Below are positions 33,862-46,889 of a DNA stretch of 64,000 bases, piece after piece. Under the pieces are notes generated by a model that was not told the origin of the DNA, did not search any database, and saw only the letters and a program-made list of their open reading frames with translations. The first letter of the stretch is position 1; each line of letters starts with the position of its first letter. The stretch is taken from positions 38,809,478-38,873,477 of the forward strand of contig JAJKFL010000006.1 in assembly GCA_021186555.1 (NCBI GenBank). Reading direction: 5' to 3'. Source of the DNA: Reticulitermes speratus (taxonomy: Eukaryota; Arthropoda; Insecta; Blattodea; Rhinotermitidae). Position numbers and translations under genes: made by a program.

Positions 33862-34094
33862 CACTTTTTTTTTGGGTGGAGAAGGGCCCCGCAGCAGAAG
33901 CTACGGCGCACCGCAGCCTTAAGGCTTATTGTGCAACCCTGTGATGAAGATGAAGAGAAAGATAATCAGTTTTTTTTTCATTATCCCAGCGCAACTTTGT
34001 TCACTACAAATCTCACATGGAACGCCCTGGGATGTAACCCGGGCCTCCGATGTGAGTGGTCGGCGACTAACCTACTGAGGCATGGCACGGCCCT
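33862..34094 (-). mobile_element. SINE-D, nearly full length
   Basis: The minus strand reads gggccgtgccatgcctcagt at the head and cagggttgcacaataagcct near the end, parallel to the copy at 19573-19837, with an A-rich tail (T run at 33867-33875 on the plus strand). The 10-mer tatcccagcg occurs both outside (33852) and inside (33982) the copy, so it is not taken as a target duplication. Confidence 0.7.
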
Positions 34095-35225
34095 AATAAA
34101 CGTTAGCGAAATGTTAATTCAATGCAGTATATTTTGATGGATGTTAATTTCACGCCGAGAGGTGCCGCATCGGACAGATGTGCGACCATTGTTCTTCCTG
34201 TCTGGCGGACTGTGGGAAGAGGAACACTGGGACAATCTCTGAGCCTGCTGGCTACAAGCAAGAAATCGTTCTCCATCCTTCACCTTGGCAAAGCCAACAA
34301 GAAATTAATTGAAAAGGATCAAGCCGTTAACTACATACAACAAAAATCGCAAAAAAAACACCCTTCGTTCCTTATTTTAAGCTAGGCATGAAACATCTTG
34401 AAATCTTCCCAAGCTTTTCAAATAAGAAACAATCGGCTTGCGACTTCGTAAGACCAAAAAACATTTCATTACATTTCCTTCACGTATTCAAAGTACAGAT
34501 TAATCCCACAAGCATGGCACTTTGTTAAGAACTGTCTCGTGTTTTTTTGAGGGTTGCATACGTTTTTGCTTCTCTCGAGAGATGAGAACCCTCTTTGCCT
34601 CCCCCGAAAAAAACGTTTAAGGGAAAATAGTATGCAAGTTGTATTGAAAGCCGTGTGAAGACGCCGAGGACTAAGAGACGAAACAAACGGCTTCAGTTCT
34701 TAAGGTGGGAGCACAATGAGGCACCTGATTAGCGCTACGCATATGCATGTCCACGGTTCCCAGCGTCTAAAAAACTAAGGTCGACCGCGTGCTGTGAAAG
34801 CTTGATTACCTGCCGAGCCAGACCTCGCAAATCGGACTTCTGCAGCAGTCTACCGCACTTCCTTGTCTCAATAAGACAGTCACGCAAGTGAGTAAGCAGT
34901 TTCCGCTGTTAACCCTTTTCAAAGCTCGGTGGTTGCTATATGTACCACCTGCTTCGACAGTAAAGAACCCTGCGTATTGCCCACACCTTGCATTTATGGA
35001 TTTCGAGTGATTCTCAGAGTGAACAGTGATTATTTACACATACAGCATTAACCGATTGGTCTTTATAATGGACACCGAATGTTTCTCTGTGAGATATAAA
35101 GTAAATTTTAAATATTATATAACTTACATAAACTTACGTATTCAGATGATTAATATAACTGCTTGACCGTCTTTAAAACAGCATGGAAAATACCTGCCGT
35201 CGTTTGTCATGTAAACTCCACAGAC
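34095..35225. other. No gene recognised
   Basis: Contains a perfect 12-bp palindrome tctctcgagaga near 34574 and short open frames of no recognisable family. I see no repeats. Confidence 0.5.
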
Positions 35226-35705
35226 CAGTGGTTCCAAACCTGTTGGTCGCGGACCCCTGGGGAACGGGGTCGAAGGGTCATTGGAAGGGGCGTTTGAATA
35301 TATACACATAACAAACACAAGATGACTGTAGAATTTGACTTAAGGTTGAAGCTCTCATCGATGTAACCAAACTTTCAGTCTCCAAAAGCCACAAACACCA
35401 CCAGACATCTCACTAATGCTTCAGAATTATAAACAAGCAAACAAACTTTCTGTAGACTGCATAAATAATATGTCTCCCACATGCAAGTATTACTATTTTT
35501 AAATATATGTATATCGCGTTGTTAACTGATAAAATACAAATTCACTTTAATGTGTTCCTGAATTCATAGCAGCCGTCTGTCACTATCGCCTGTATTACCT
35601 AAATCAGCCGATTATATATTACAACTGCTATCATGAGAAAATTCACGAAATTTTTTAAATTTAAAAAGGGATCCTTGCATTCCAAAGGGATGGATGGAAT
35701 CACTA
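35226..35705. mobile_element. hAT-type MITE, diverged right end
   Basis: The left end CAGTGGTTCCAAACCTGTTG followed by gtcgcggacccc is a typical hAT terminus. The right end near 35665-35705 (agggatccttgcattccaaa...ggaatcacta) is a decayed partner. Flanking octamers match at only 4 of 8 positions. Confidence 0.55.
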
Positions 35706-35989
35706 CATTGGACTAGGCCTACTTCTCAAAAATAAAAATTACCGTTGCAATGCAACCCCTTTATATTAATTACTTCTGGAAAATTAAACAGCCTGCTTCG
35801 TAGTTGTTAAAGGGCATTACTTAATGTGTAAATGACTTTTCTGATATCTAGGTAAAAAAAAAATCCACATTACAGCATGACTTCCACACGTTTCTCTCAA
35901 GCGTTTTCTGTTCACTATTTATGCTAGTCTTTGAGAAGACACTGCTTTTCATGGCGTTGTACAGGATTAATATGTAAGCTAGCTCCATG

Positions 35990-36240
35990 TAGCACAGTCC
36001 TTCTTAAGAAGCTGATAGTTCCTTAGCCAGTACAAAATAAAATTCCCGCATTTTTGGGTGCAGAAGTTTCATCACCGTGTTAACAACAGCCCGCCACTTC
36101 TCCTTATTCTGAGCGAGATCAATCCAATTCACGACCCCCTTCCTGTTTCTTGAAGATCCACTTTATTATCGTTCTCCCACTTACATATAGGTCTTTTCAA
36201 GAGGTTTCTTTACCTTCGGTTCCCCCACCAGAGCGGATAG
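35990..36240 (-). mobile_element. LINE 3' end, decayed
   Basis: Minus-strand reading gives VGEPKVKKPLEK, a W-x-N-x-IKVDLQET block and IDLAQNKEKWRAVVNTVMK in shifting frames, the same C-terminal block as the LINE piece at 15815-16245. Confidence 0.65.
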
Positions 36241-36889
36241 CATTAATAATTACATATCTCTTAAGATTTAAACGAAACGCTACGAACCGCATTGCTCTTT
36301 GTGTCCGTGTCCGTCACTCCCATTACTACAGCCTACTTTCAAGAGAAAAACCTGGCTGCCTGTAGACTTTCTGAATAAAACGAGGAAATTAACAAAAGCC
36401 TGGATTGATACATGCTGTACAGACAAGTACTAACTTCGGCAGCTGTAGGTATATATTAGATGTACATAAACATGCGTATTAGTTTATTTACGATTTCCCT
36501 TCCAGGCACGCGACTAATGTGGCCACAAATCCTCAACACACCAAGGGACAAACAGTCGATTTCTCTTTCGCCAAAGAAAAAGCCATCTGGCTCCTGTAGC
36601 AACCGTAAACGAAATCTTCTGACTGGGCGTGTATTTGTCTTGTGAAATTTGAGGTTCAGAAAAAGGGGAAATACGGAATGTGACGTAGTGTCGTTTGTCA
36701 CTGCTTCCTACCTACCAAACTACACGGCATCATATTTCAGAAGACCACAATGTTATACCCTTCTTGTTTCTCACAAACAAATACAATGTGATATCCCAAA
36801 AATTGACCTGATCTTGCCTGATTTTCTTTCGCCTATTAAACACTAACACATGTAAAATGTAGAAGTGGATTCATAACTTCGACGTTAGA

Positions 36890-37062
36890 CCGAAGTGAAT
36901 GGTCCAGTACCTATCGATAGATGGCTAAATGGTCCCCAGAGTCAGTCTAGACGCAATGGAGAAGAGAGAAATTGCGGCGTCTCTGTCGGAAAACGAAACT
37001 TGTTTCTTGTTTCGCCCAGTCAGTAGTCTAGTCACTATGCTGAGTGAGATATCCTTAACAAG
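36890..37062 (-). mobile_element. SINE-A fragment
   Basis: The body (ccccagagtcagtctagacg on the plus strand) and a diverged head (ctagtcactatgctgagtga) are recognisable. B box badly decayed. Confidence 0.5.
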
Positions 37063-37069
37063 ATCAAAT

Positions 37070-38969
37070 GGATGGAGCCTAACCTTAAATGCGAGCTCTG
37101 CTAGTTTTCTTGCAATAATTGTCTTAATATTACTTTACTTTATTACACAACGCGAGACATTACTGCATTGCTCGTTTCGGTAAATGGAAAATCTAGACTA
37201 CGTGATATATTATGTGCAAAGAACAAACGTTTGGACGCTATGATTTTTTTTTTTTTACAAATTCGGTAAAGTTAAGTTTAGCTTTATGTAAACTAGAGGT
37301 AATACTGACACAACAAAACTTAAAATTAAATAGGTCGGAAATTTTTCGAGTAGCCCCAAATATGAGCGTGTACTAGCCTATTACATGTTTAGATTCTTTA
37401 ACACAGTAATGTCAGTTATTAAAATAAATAAACACAAAAATAAACTCCGAAATTACAATTCGTTTTTCGTTAAGACAGAAGAAACTGTCATTAAATTTAT
37501 CACTATTGTCGTCTACTTTTTTTCTTCTCCTCCTCCTTCTGTTGCTTCTTCTGTGTTGGAAAGGATAAAGTTTGGCGTGGATGCGGTGAATCTAGTTTCG
37601 TCTGCAGCACAGTTGCAGCCACCAGCCTCAATGCAGTGCTCTTTTCAGAGAGCAGACCAGACATTAAAAAAACTACACCAGAAAGAAAATAAAAAACAAA
37701 AATAATCATAATAATAAAGAAAAGAAACCAAGAGGCGGCAGCATATACAAGCTTCCAGTTTTTAGCGCTCCGGCCTTGAATGCGCCAGTTTTTGCCGTCA
37801 TTAGCCCAGGCCGCGCTATGAGCGAGCGAGTTTTTGCGCTCAGCTAGACTGCTCTCCCACCACACGTCGGTTCGCCCGGTCGATGCGATAGCAGAACCCT
37901 CTCCCTCTCCCCCTTCAACTGCGTCATCCCATGTACTTTTTTATTTCAATTCACCCCTACCCCTCAGCATTACTATTCGCTAGGGGCTAGAACCCCTCGA
38001 AGTAGAACATGCCAATAGGATAGCAAAGATTCGCTACAAGAACAGGAGGAACTCCAATGAGAGGGTCAGAACCCCCGGGTTAACAGCCACCCTTGTTTTT
38101 GTTCCACTGAATGATTTGCAACCATGGAGGAGTGCGGACTCTAACCGCCATCAAAAAAGCCTTCTTGTTCCCACAACGGCCCTCTGCCTCCATTGCAGAC
38201 TAAAAAAGTCGGACCCTTCGCACTGAAAGCCGGCCGCTATTGTGCGGTGTTCTTAGGGCCGATAAACTGACTGACTGATACACAGACGGATGGATGAATG
38301 ACTAAAAGAATTGTAGAATGGCAGAGTAAATAGCAGCATGGGTCAATGGACGGATAGAGGTTTGCCTGACTGACCAAATAGATACAAACTAAATACATTA
38401 CAAACTTTCCGGAATCGTGGATCATTATTCATAGAAACCACAACAAAACCCAACCACAGTCAACTGCAATTCACGTTAACAAAACTAACTCTTCTGAAGT
38501 TTAACTCATAATATCCTTCCGCCATCCCGATAATTTTTCACGTTGTTTTCCTATTTCACAAGGCAAATAAGCATAAAGGAAGTTTAGTCATGCTCTAGGC
38601 TAGGGTGACTGTTGAATGCTGAACTGAAAAGGCTTTGAAAGAAGGGTCCATAGTCTGTTCGAGATAGATACTAACGGTACACTGAGATGAGACACGAACA
38701 ACCTCAGTATAACCAGTGTCTCGTCAAGATTCAAATCGAGTATCTCCCAACACAAATCTACAAGGTCACAGTTACATTAACCTGATAGGTACATCACGTA
38801 TACAGTCTTGTTACGTAACTTTCTGCAGCTCAGAGTTATGTCACATCTCCCTGGTCCAAACATTCTCTTTGGCGTTTCAATGTCAATTGCAGGATTGTTT
38901 GTGCTATTTCATGCTGTGTCCGTCTTTCTTATTTCCGAAACTGCACACGCATTACTATGGCTACTGTCT
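37070..38969. other. No gene recognised
   Basis: AT-rich up to 37730, then a GC-rich, CpG-containing patch (about 37740-37880, gcgctatgagcgagcgag) and mixed sequence. No protein family found in either strand's open frames. The CpG patch could be regulatory or a repeat edge; undecided. Confidence 0.45.
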
Positions 38970-39045
38970 GCTGAGATACGACGTCATATAATGTGTTACA
39001 TAACGGTGAAGATTCGGAGGAACCTGCTGCCTCCACATTCATGGC
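38970..39045 (-). mobile_element. PLE-type end (GGAGGCAGCAG family)
   Basis: Minus strand: ATGAATGTGGAGGCAGCAGG, then TTCCTCCGAATCTTC. Same block as at 13195-13300; stem II GGAG/CTCC kept, core boxes eroded. Confidence 0.4.
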
Positions 39046-39099
39046 ACAAGTGAAGCCGCACGGGGGCAATAGTTCGGATACAGACCGGTACTGACAGGT

Positions 39100-39352
39100 A
39101 CGAAACGTTTTGCCTGTGTTGAATTAAACACCACGCCACGTATCGGGAGTCGATTATTAATCGCAGCCTACATGGAAGTGAGTAGTCAGCTTCACGCTCC
39201 AACCACTTGACTCCAGGATAAATACCTCCGGTCCTATACGGATAAGAGGCGAGTTGGGTCTCAGAGCCGGTCTGGAAGGTGTGGAAGAGAATCGAACCTG
39301 GATTCGTGGGTCTTTGAGCCCGTACCCATGTCACACTGAGCTATTCGAGCTC
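39100..39352 (-). mobile_element. SINE-A with tail unit
   Basis: The tail side shows cctgtgttgaattaaacacc, the body cagagccggtctggaagg, and the head ends gtgtcacactgagctattcg. Moderately diverged. Confidence 0.65.
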
Positions 39353-39504
39353 CACGGCGATCATATTTTATCAACAATTAAATACTCCATAGCCTTTAGT
39401 GCGGACACGTAATGCCAAATTTAATAGAAGTACCAGTTTCAGCAGTTCGCAGAATGGAACATACGGACGAACGTGCAAAGAAACAGTAACATCCTTCTTG
39501 GACC

Positions 39505-39550
39505 GCTGGACTCTGAAGAAGAAGGCACGAGACGCCTTCGAAACGTCGCG
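39505..39550 (+). ncRNA. Hammerhead-like core
   Basis: CTGAAGA (39513-39519), long stem II GAAGGC-acgaga-cGCCTTC and GAAAC (39540-39544) followed by GTCGCG. Stem I and III pairing is not convincing, so this is a PLE-type end with partial motif. Confidence 0.55.
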
Positions 39551-40036
39551 AACTGCTCGCCCAAGACAGCGTCACATCCCGCAGACGTTTATATTCTGCA
39601 GCACCGCAGTGATAGCTTCAAATCTCACAAACAGTAACACACATGGAGGAGAAATAGATTCCGAATGAGGTCTTGTGCTTGCGTGCGTGCGTGAAGCTTC
39701 ATATCTCACAATATCGATTAACCAGAGACTTCCCTGGCCTTAGTCATGCAAGGCGATATGCACCCTCCGTGGTTGGGAAAGTAAAAACCTTAAAGGCACG
39801 TTTATTAAGACAAGCGGGCACTGCTGCTTACATCTATAACACAGTGTTTCTTGATAAGAAACAGACTAATGTCACCTCGCAATGTTTTGGTCCGGAAACT
39901 GATCGCCCACTTTACTATTTGACAGGTTCCGACTCGAATAGAACAAGAAAAAGAAAACGGGCATGACGTAGTACTAGTATGCATCTCATAAGTGACTGCA
40001 AGAGAATATGTCTGAAACACGTTTAAACAAATCTTT

Positions 40037-40299
40037 TTTTTATGGCTCGACAGCCTTATATGGGCCTGGGCCTCCTCGTTTCGTCGAGGTTTCATGATCA
40101 CACACATTTGAGACACATCACACTCGGTAGGACTCCTCTGGACGAGGGACCAGCTCGTCGCAGAGACCTCTACCTGACAACACACAACACTCACAAGAGA
40201 TAGACATCCATGCCCCCGGTGGGATTCAAACCCACGATCCTAGTAAGCGAGCGGCCGAAGACCCACGCCTTAGACCGCACGGCCACTGGGATCGGCTAT
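40037..40299 (-). mobile_element. SINE-C, full length, 10-bp target duplication
   Basis: Minus-strand head CCGATCCCAGTGGCCGTGCG, B box GGGTTTGAATCCC (one change), end AGGCTGTCGAGCC and A-rich tail. acaaatcttt repeats at 40027-40036 and 40300-40309. Confidence 0.88.
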
Positions 40300-40309
40300 A
40301 CAAATCTTT

Positions 40310-42197
40310 ACCAGACATAATTACGGTGATCAAATCAAAGAGGATGAGATATAGCAAGCATGGTAGGTACGAGAAACCATATATGGAATTTTAATCGGAA
40401 AACATGAAGAAAAGAGACAATGGCGTAACTAGGTGTATTGTACGTCGTAGCAAAATATCAAAGTGGGTACTACAGAACGGGAGAATTGGAATCATTTGGC
40501 TCAGATGATAACTGGCTGGCTATTACGAACAGTCGGTTTCCTAAAAATCAGCAGATTTCTTGACTAGCCGAATATTACCTTCACAAGGAGGAACTCGTTC
40601 CATGGGTTTTAGTTACTTAATGTTTACAGAAATGTAGCTGGATCCTGAGCCTACTTTACTTCTCTAAGAGAAAGACAGAAGCACTATGATATCACCACCT
40701 TATCTCTGTGTCGGTCTGTGTGCCTCTCATTTTAAATTCTGATCTATCCAGAAGACGCATTTCACAGAACGTGGTAAAAACAGTGTGCTATTGGAGGACA
40801 TACAAGCCTGCAATTCAACTTCGTACACGCAATAATATAACAACACGGCAGACAGGTGAACTTCTGGCGTGGGAGCAACAACAGCGCCACTGACTGTAGG
40901 GCGATAGTCCCCAGACTGCGTTCCGAGGAACACAAATGTTCCGCCAATTGTTTTCAGTAATATGCGTAAAATGTTCCGTCAACTGATTTCAGTAATACGT
41001 TTAAAATCTTCACAAAATCAAAAGCAAAAACATCAGTGTTAATACTAATAGGTGTAGGTAGAAATCTACGCATTATGAAAACACACTGCCCGGAATTCCT
41101 AGTTACGTAATTAATTTCAGTCATACAATGTTTCTCGCCGTTTCCATGGATACGAAAGCTTCACAAGACGGATACAATGCACGGCAGTGCAATGCTGTTC
41201 CATTTGTTATTACAGTGTCCAGCTTGGAAGAAAAAGGCAGGTAGCAGCAAAGCTGAATGTATAAAACTGTCTATACAATAACTGAAGCAGGCCACGTTCA
41301 GTGCTATCAACTTTAGCATGTGGTACGTTTTTGAAAAAAAGTGAGGACTTAGCTTGATGACCATAAACAATAATGAACAATGTTACCTATATTTACTGCC
41401 TATATCGCCGAAATTGTTTTGGTACGAGAAGTGGTGGGAAGAGAATGTTCATATCAATAGCAGAGGTGTTTCGCGAGATTTTCACAGAGAACTCTGGAAA
41501 TAAGTATACAGAGTACCAAACGTAAATGGGATACGTTCAGGCAGTTTCTGACAGTAGATGTGGTCATATAGAATTCTTATTGAGTTGAAAAATCATCTGA
41601 CTTAGAGGACGTGTACAGTACACAGCAAGAAATCTTACAGTTTAAAGCGCAACAATTGAAAGGAAGTTGCCGGTATTTACAACTGTTCCTAGCAGGTTCC
41701 CGTTACTGACAGTGCTTTTAACGATGTGACAAACGAAATAATAATGCCATGAAATAGGCAGCCTTTCAGTAATAATTAGCTGTACGACAATTTAACTTTA
41801 TTCATAGTGATTACAAATTATACTAATCACTAGAAAGAAACTTTAGTACGGAATCCGCGTTCTTATCTTTCGCAACACACAAAACTGGCCACATACGGGG
41901 TGTTTCAGATGGAATCTGTCATACTTCGGGAGAACGTTCTTTAGGTTAATTTACATCCATATAACCAAATATTAATCAGCGGATTTTGCATATAAAAATG
42001 TTGTTTACATATTAAGAACCAATTACATTTTATTTGGAGCACATTTCCACATCATTTTGTTGAATATTTTCTAACATGTTTCATCTTAAGAGATATAAGT
42101 TGTAACCATGTCTATCTATATATTAATATTAGTAATAGAAAATACTTAAAAGTGTAGTGTTTGTAAACTTATTATAATACCAGTTAAGTTGTAGGTA
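40310..42197. other. No gene recognised
   Basis: AT-rich. A cggggtgtttcagatgg at about 41897 resembles a Tc1/mariner terminus, but no partner end was found. Otherwise I see nothing. Confidence 0.5.
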
Positions 42198-42492
42198 GAA
42201 AAGGTAAAGACAAAATAGTCCCTATCTACGCCATAAAGGCATATAGGGGAGTAGATACATAGCTCTACTCATTGTTAACTCGACGCTACGCGGAGGTGAG
42301 TCATCAACGTCACACCCCGGCCGCTTTTCCCCCGGAACAAACGCCGGTACCAATTGAACAGAAGGCTGGTTGGGCCCCACAACCAGTCTGGACGTTTAGG
42401 AGAAGAAAAATCTCTCTTGCTCCTCCCAGAATCTAACCCTGAACCGTCCAGCTTATAGCCTAGTCTGTTCACCGACTACGCTATCCCAGGCA
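42198..42492 (-). mobile_element. SINE-A, full length
   Basis: Complete from the tail (aaaggtaaagacaaaatagt on the plus strand) through the body cccacaaccagtctggacg to the head (caccgactacgctatcccag). It matches the 1346-1638 copy along its length. No clear target duplication. Confidence 0.8.
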
Positions 42493-43469
42493 CTGGTTAT
42501 TTCTACGTGATTTGTAAGTGATCATTCAGTTAGTTATAGTATGGATCCTTTGCTACACCCAATTTCAACATCCATAGGAGCGTATGTTCTGTTCGCAAGC
42601 AGGAAGCGGCAGCGGCAGCGACGACCCAACAAGCATGTCGGCAATAATTCGATTTCTGTAAGCTCGGAATAGGGCATGGTGTGCTTGAACAGCTGTTTGC
42701 CGGAAGTGAATGCTGTATTCTGAAACTCATTAGTCTGTATTCGATTCCTGGCAAAGAAAATTCGGTAAGTCATAGACTCGTTCGATGAGCGGAGGATATG
42801 TTCTATGCTCGGTGATTGTACGCACAACAACGCGCACTAAACACTACAAGTGTTCAGATGATCTAAAATTTTAACAGCCACAGCTGTTCAGCTTATTCCA
42901 ACAAGCAATCAATATATGAGTACTTCGCCACACTTTGCAGACCAATTTGTTTAAAATTTTCCAGCTTTCAGTGTGATCAAATATATCGGTTTTTATTTCT
43001 TTGAGTTAATTCACTTCATGCCACATTTTTATCTTCGCTTTGCTCACATGCATCTGTAAACTTTTCAAATTCTAAAATAAAATATACTTTCAGTATTGTA
43101 GAACATGTAGCCTGGTATTTAGAATGAATGCCTATTCCAGGCAGAAGTGGTAAAACAACTCAGTAAGGAACTAACATGTACTTCGGAATAAATTATTCTA
43201 CAGTAGCCTACAGGCGGGATCAGCTGTGTTTCTACATAGCCTATTCACAAACAATATGAATATCCGACACTCTATCCAGTGCCATTACATTTGCATGTCT
43301 GACCTCTACCAATCAATGCAGCCAAAGCTAAGTCTCGCTTGCCGTATTGACTAGTGGCTAAACTTCGGGTACTGGCTTGTAACATACGTAAATAGATCTA
43401 TAGGTTTTATATATATGGTATACCTATATATACCTCTATATATAATACGCATGTGAGTCACAACCTAGC

Positions 43470-43655
43470 CACATGAGCAAATGGCTACGGACTTGACGAC
43501 CTGGGTTCCATTCCAGGCAGAGCAAGCTATTTTTATTTTCTGCATAGGGCCCATCCTCTGTCTCATGCCCGATGGGTAACGTGTCTCCTCTCCCGGGGAG
43601 AGAGCGGCCATGGCGTGAAGCTAACTACTCACCTCCACCCAGGTGTGTAAGCCTT
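43470..43655 (+). mobile_element. SINE-A fragment
   Basis: The decayed B box (gggttccattccagg), the middle ctcatgcccgatgggtaacg and the block ctactcacctccacccaggt are present; tail absent. Confidence 0.6.
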
Positions 43656-43737
43656 AACATAAAGTGTGCGTATTCAATACAACTGCAAAAAGAATGCAAA
43701 TGTATAGGTAAAAAACAATGTTGTTTCTTTGCACGCT

Positions 43738-43952
43738 GTGAAGGCATATGGGGGACTGGTGTTACAGCTTACTTATCTTAACGTAGGTACTGACCGTGGC
43801 TACTTGAGCATGGGGTAAGAGTCCTCTGTACAACAGGAGCCTAGGCGGGCCCCAAAGCCAGTCTAAACGTTTTAAATGAGAAACTAATCTCGTGAACCTA
43901 GCGGAAATCTAACCGCTTAGTAACCATACCGACTACGCTATCCCGGCTCCCC
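43738..43952 (-). mobile_element. SINE-A, diverged
   Basis: The body ccccaaagccagtctaaacg and head accgactacgctatcccggc are clear; B box weak. It faces the 43470-43655 copy tail to tail. Confidence 0.65.
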
Positions 43953-44596
43953 GTTAGTACACAAAACTACCAGCGGGGTTGCTCATAGTCTATTAGCCTT
44001 CTTTAGAAATTAGAACAAGGGAATGCAATTTAGTGGAAATGTCCCTAACTTAAATAACATATGTGGAAAGTTTATGGGAAACAAGAAAAAGTACATTTGT
44101 GACCTTATACATACTGGGCTTTGTTATCAGTCAATATGGCTAAAACGGAAATACCAACAACTTTAATGCAAATTTTCCATATAGAATTTCAATAAAGCCT
44201 GCGAAATGGTTTGAGATAGACGGATAAGTTCCTGCATGGCCTTAAACAAACGAAGCTCTGTTACGAATTAATATAACTAAAAATCGAAATATCCAGACAA
44301 TTTTTGGAAATATTCCATACCGCATTTCATCAAATGTGTTAAAAGGTTTATGGTACATGTAAAAATGTCCATATGTGGTCTATATATTAGCCAGGCAAAT
44401 CGCTGTCAAGAACGCGAAGTGCAATCTGTAAAATCAGAAATAACCATCGATTTAACACTGATATTTTCACAGATGGACATTCGTAATACTCACAAGAGGC
44501 GCGCCTTTTCCCTTTGTGAAGAACGCCTAGAAAGCCATTTGCACAGAATGGCGTGACTACCGTCTTGCCACTGTCAATACAATGTACAAACAAATA

Positions 44597-45037
44597 CAGT
44601 AAACCCAAATCCAACACGGGATATATGCACAGCACAGGGAAAGCGGCGCTGTCGGTAAATCCGCGTTGGACGAACTGCAGCGGACACGGGAGCGCGGTCG
44701 TGAGAGTTCAAAGTAAGCAAACAATGAAAACACAAGTAGGCCTATAATGTAATTCTGTTTATTTACTTGCACGCAGTTTGATAAGACGAAGGGGAGGTTA
44801 AAGACACGGAAAGGATAAGTCGCGGAATGACAGCTGAACTGAACATTAACACCGTTACAGTGCCAAGGTGAATCACGCAAACCAATTCCATTATACAAAT
44901 GCATAGGCAAAAGCTAAACCGTCTTTAGCTTTTCAAAGTAGTGGTATTTTTGCAAGCCTATGCTATTACCGCGTGTATGAAAACCGCGTGTAATTGAAAC
45001 AGAGTTAGACAAATCCGCGTCAGACGGGGCTTTACTG
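44597..45037. mobile_element. Tigger/pogo-like MITE (441 bp) with TA duplication
   Basis: The ends are CAGTAAACCCAAATCCAACA and the complement of CAGTAAAGCCCCGTCTGACG, with cgcgg-type sequence inside both. TA lies at 44595-44596 and 45038-45039. CAGTAAA ends plus a TA target are known for Tigger-like elements. No transposase frame inside. Confidence 0.75.
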
Positions 45038-45039
45038 TA

Positions 45040-46889
45040 CATTCAGAGAGCGTACGAGTATGACACAAACTTAATAACGAGGGCGTCAGCACCGTAAACA
45101 CTGCCGTATGCCGACAGTCTGAAAGACTGTCAAACAAAGTGTCTAGTCAATGTTATGTGTCGAACGAGGACAGTCTTCTGCGTCACGCCTCAGTGACACT
45201 ATGCCACTGTGTCAATCGCTGGATTTTATTTTTGAAATAAATTCATACAACAGTCTGGGTTAGTAAAGCCACACGCACGAACACAAACTCCTCCCAGAAG
45301 ACAAACGGTGTTGTTGTAACTGAATGATGGAATGAATTAGTTACTAAACGGCTCACTGAAAATGAAGATGGAAGCAGCATGTCACTCCGAAATGTTGGAG
45401 TGCATGGTGTCATATCCCACAACACCTCAATCCAAAACGAACTAAGTGACTTCTTTATATTGTTTTATATTGTTCATATTGTGCACTTTTCATCTGATCA
45501 CACATTAAAAAATGTGATAAGTAACTTCTTCTACGCGCTATCCCTTCTTCTAACTGCCCTCCTGAGCACCCACAGCAATTCGTTCTCTCAGTCTCCATTT
45601 TCCTACAGTTAACTTCTCATAATGCTCCAACACACTTCTGCCTCCTGACGGTGACCGGTGCAGTACCTTTCTCTGTAATCTTTTCTCACTCACTGGTTCA
45701 ATACGGTCGCACTATTTTAGTGTTCAATTTTCTATGTTCCTTATTAGTGAAGAAGTAATACCCATTTCTTCCACCTTCATCGCTCCGTTTTCCAGACTTC
45801 TCGAATTCAACCGTCTTTATTCTACTCAATTTTTCAGTCGGTGTTCACATTTCACTTCCATTCAACGTACTGTTCTGTGAAATACACTTTTCTTAAATTA
45901 AGTAACTAATCAATAACTCATTCAGTGAACAATGGCTGACTGAATAACCAAGCAACTGACTAACAGCAGTAAGCACAGTAAGGTAATGCCCAAAACTACT
46001 GTAGCTGAGGTTTGAAACCGTGCCCAGACATACATGTTACAGCTATTATGATGCCATAAATTAAATATGAAACTAAATTATGCCTCCCCTTCTTCTTCTT
46101 CTACTCCTCCTCCTCTTCTTCCTCGCAACTTACCTATACCACCTCCTTCCCTACACATCCCGTGAATGGTCCCTCTGTGCTCCCTGACGTCTCTATGGCC
46201 TTTTGGCCGTCGGTCACCCTTAGTTTTATCAAGATAGTATAGCCGTTTGCCTCTACTGTCATAATTTACTGATGAAAATTATGTTTCGTCAAGACTGGAC
46301 TGCGTGGTTATGGCTCACAGTATATAGCCGGGACAAAGGCAACAAAATACCAATAATAATAAACATATATTAGTTGTGTCCTGCTACATTAACATTTGGT
46401 TGTGAGATATCAATTACAGGTTACTTTCTCTATTATCTCTACCACTATTCCTATCGTTGCTATGGTTAATACAAGGTACGTAAAATGTAATCAAAGTTCG
46501 TCCAGTGGGTTTTCAGTTAACATAAGCGAACGGCCAACAGACATGACTATCCTTGTGTGCACTCTTGTCTTGTACGTTGTGCAACGAACGAAAAGATTTA
46601 ATCGCTTTCCCAAGCTCTAGTGATCCTTAGATTATGTAACAAGTGTCTTTCAGTTGTAGGGAATAACGTATATTATAGCGTCGAACGACATGAAAACCAC
46701 TCATAAATGCTAAGGACTCGGCTATTTGTATACAGATCGCCGTTGCCTACTTTAAGATATTATGCCAGCATCCGTCTCGACAGACTGAGAAAAAAACCGA
46801 AAATGCTGAGTCAGTTTAGAAAGACTATGAAAAACTTCAGTCAGGATAGCAAGCAACACAGGCGAGATCTGAACTCGGCAACTCCAAAC
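45040..46889. other. No gene recognised; one PLE-type piece
   Basis: Near 45355-45425 a GAAGATGGAAGCAGCATGTC followed by ACTCCGAAATG block belongs to the GGAGGCAGCAG PLE-type family. 46090-46130 is a pyrimidine-rich tract. The rest shows nothing recognisable. Confidence 0.5.

Noticed and set aside
33852-33991. tatcccagcg direct repeat as target duplication of a truncated SINE-D
   Set aside because: Comparison with the 19573 copy shows the second 10-mer is inside the SINE, so the match is coincidental.
37740-37880. CpG-rich patch as a promoter
   Set aside because: No TATA, initiator or downstream gene could be tied to it; composition alone is not enough.
41896-41915. Tc1/mariner terminus at cggggtgtttcagatgg
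   Set aside because: No matching inverted end or transposase remnant was found within several kilobases.
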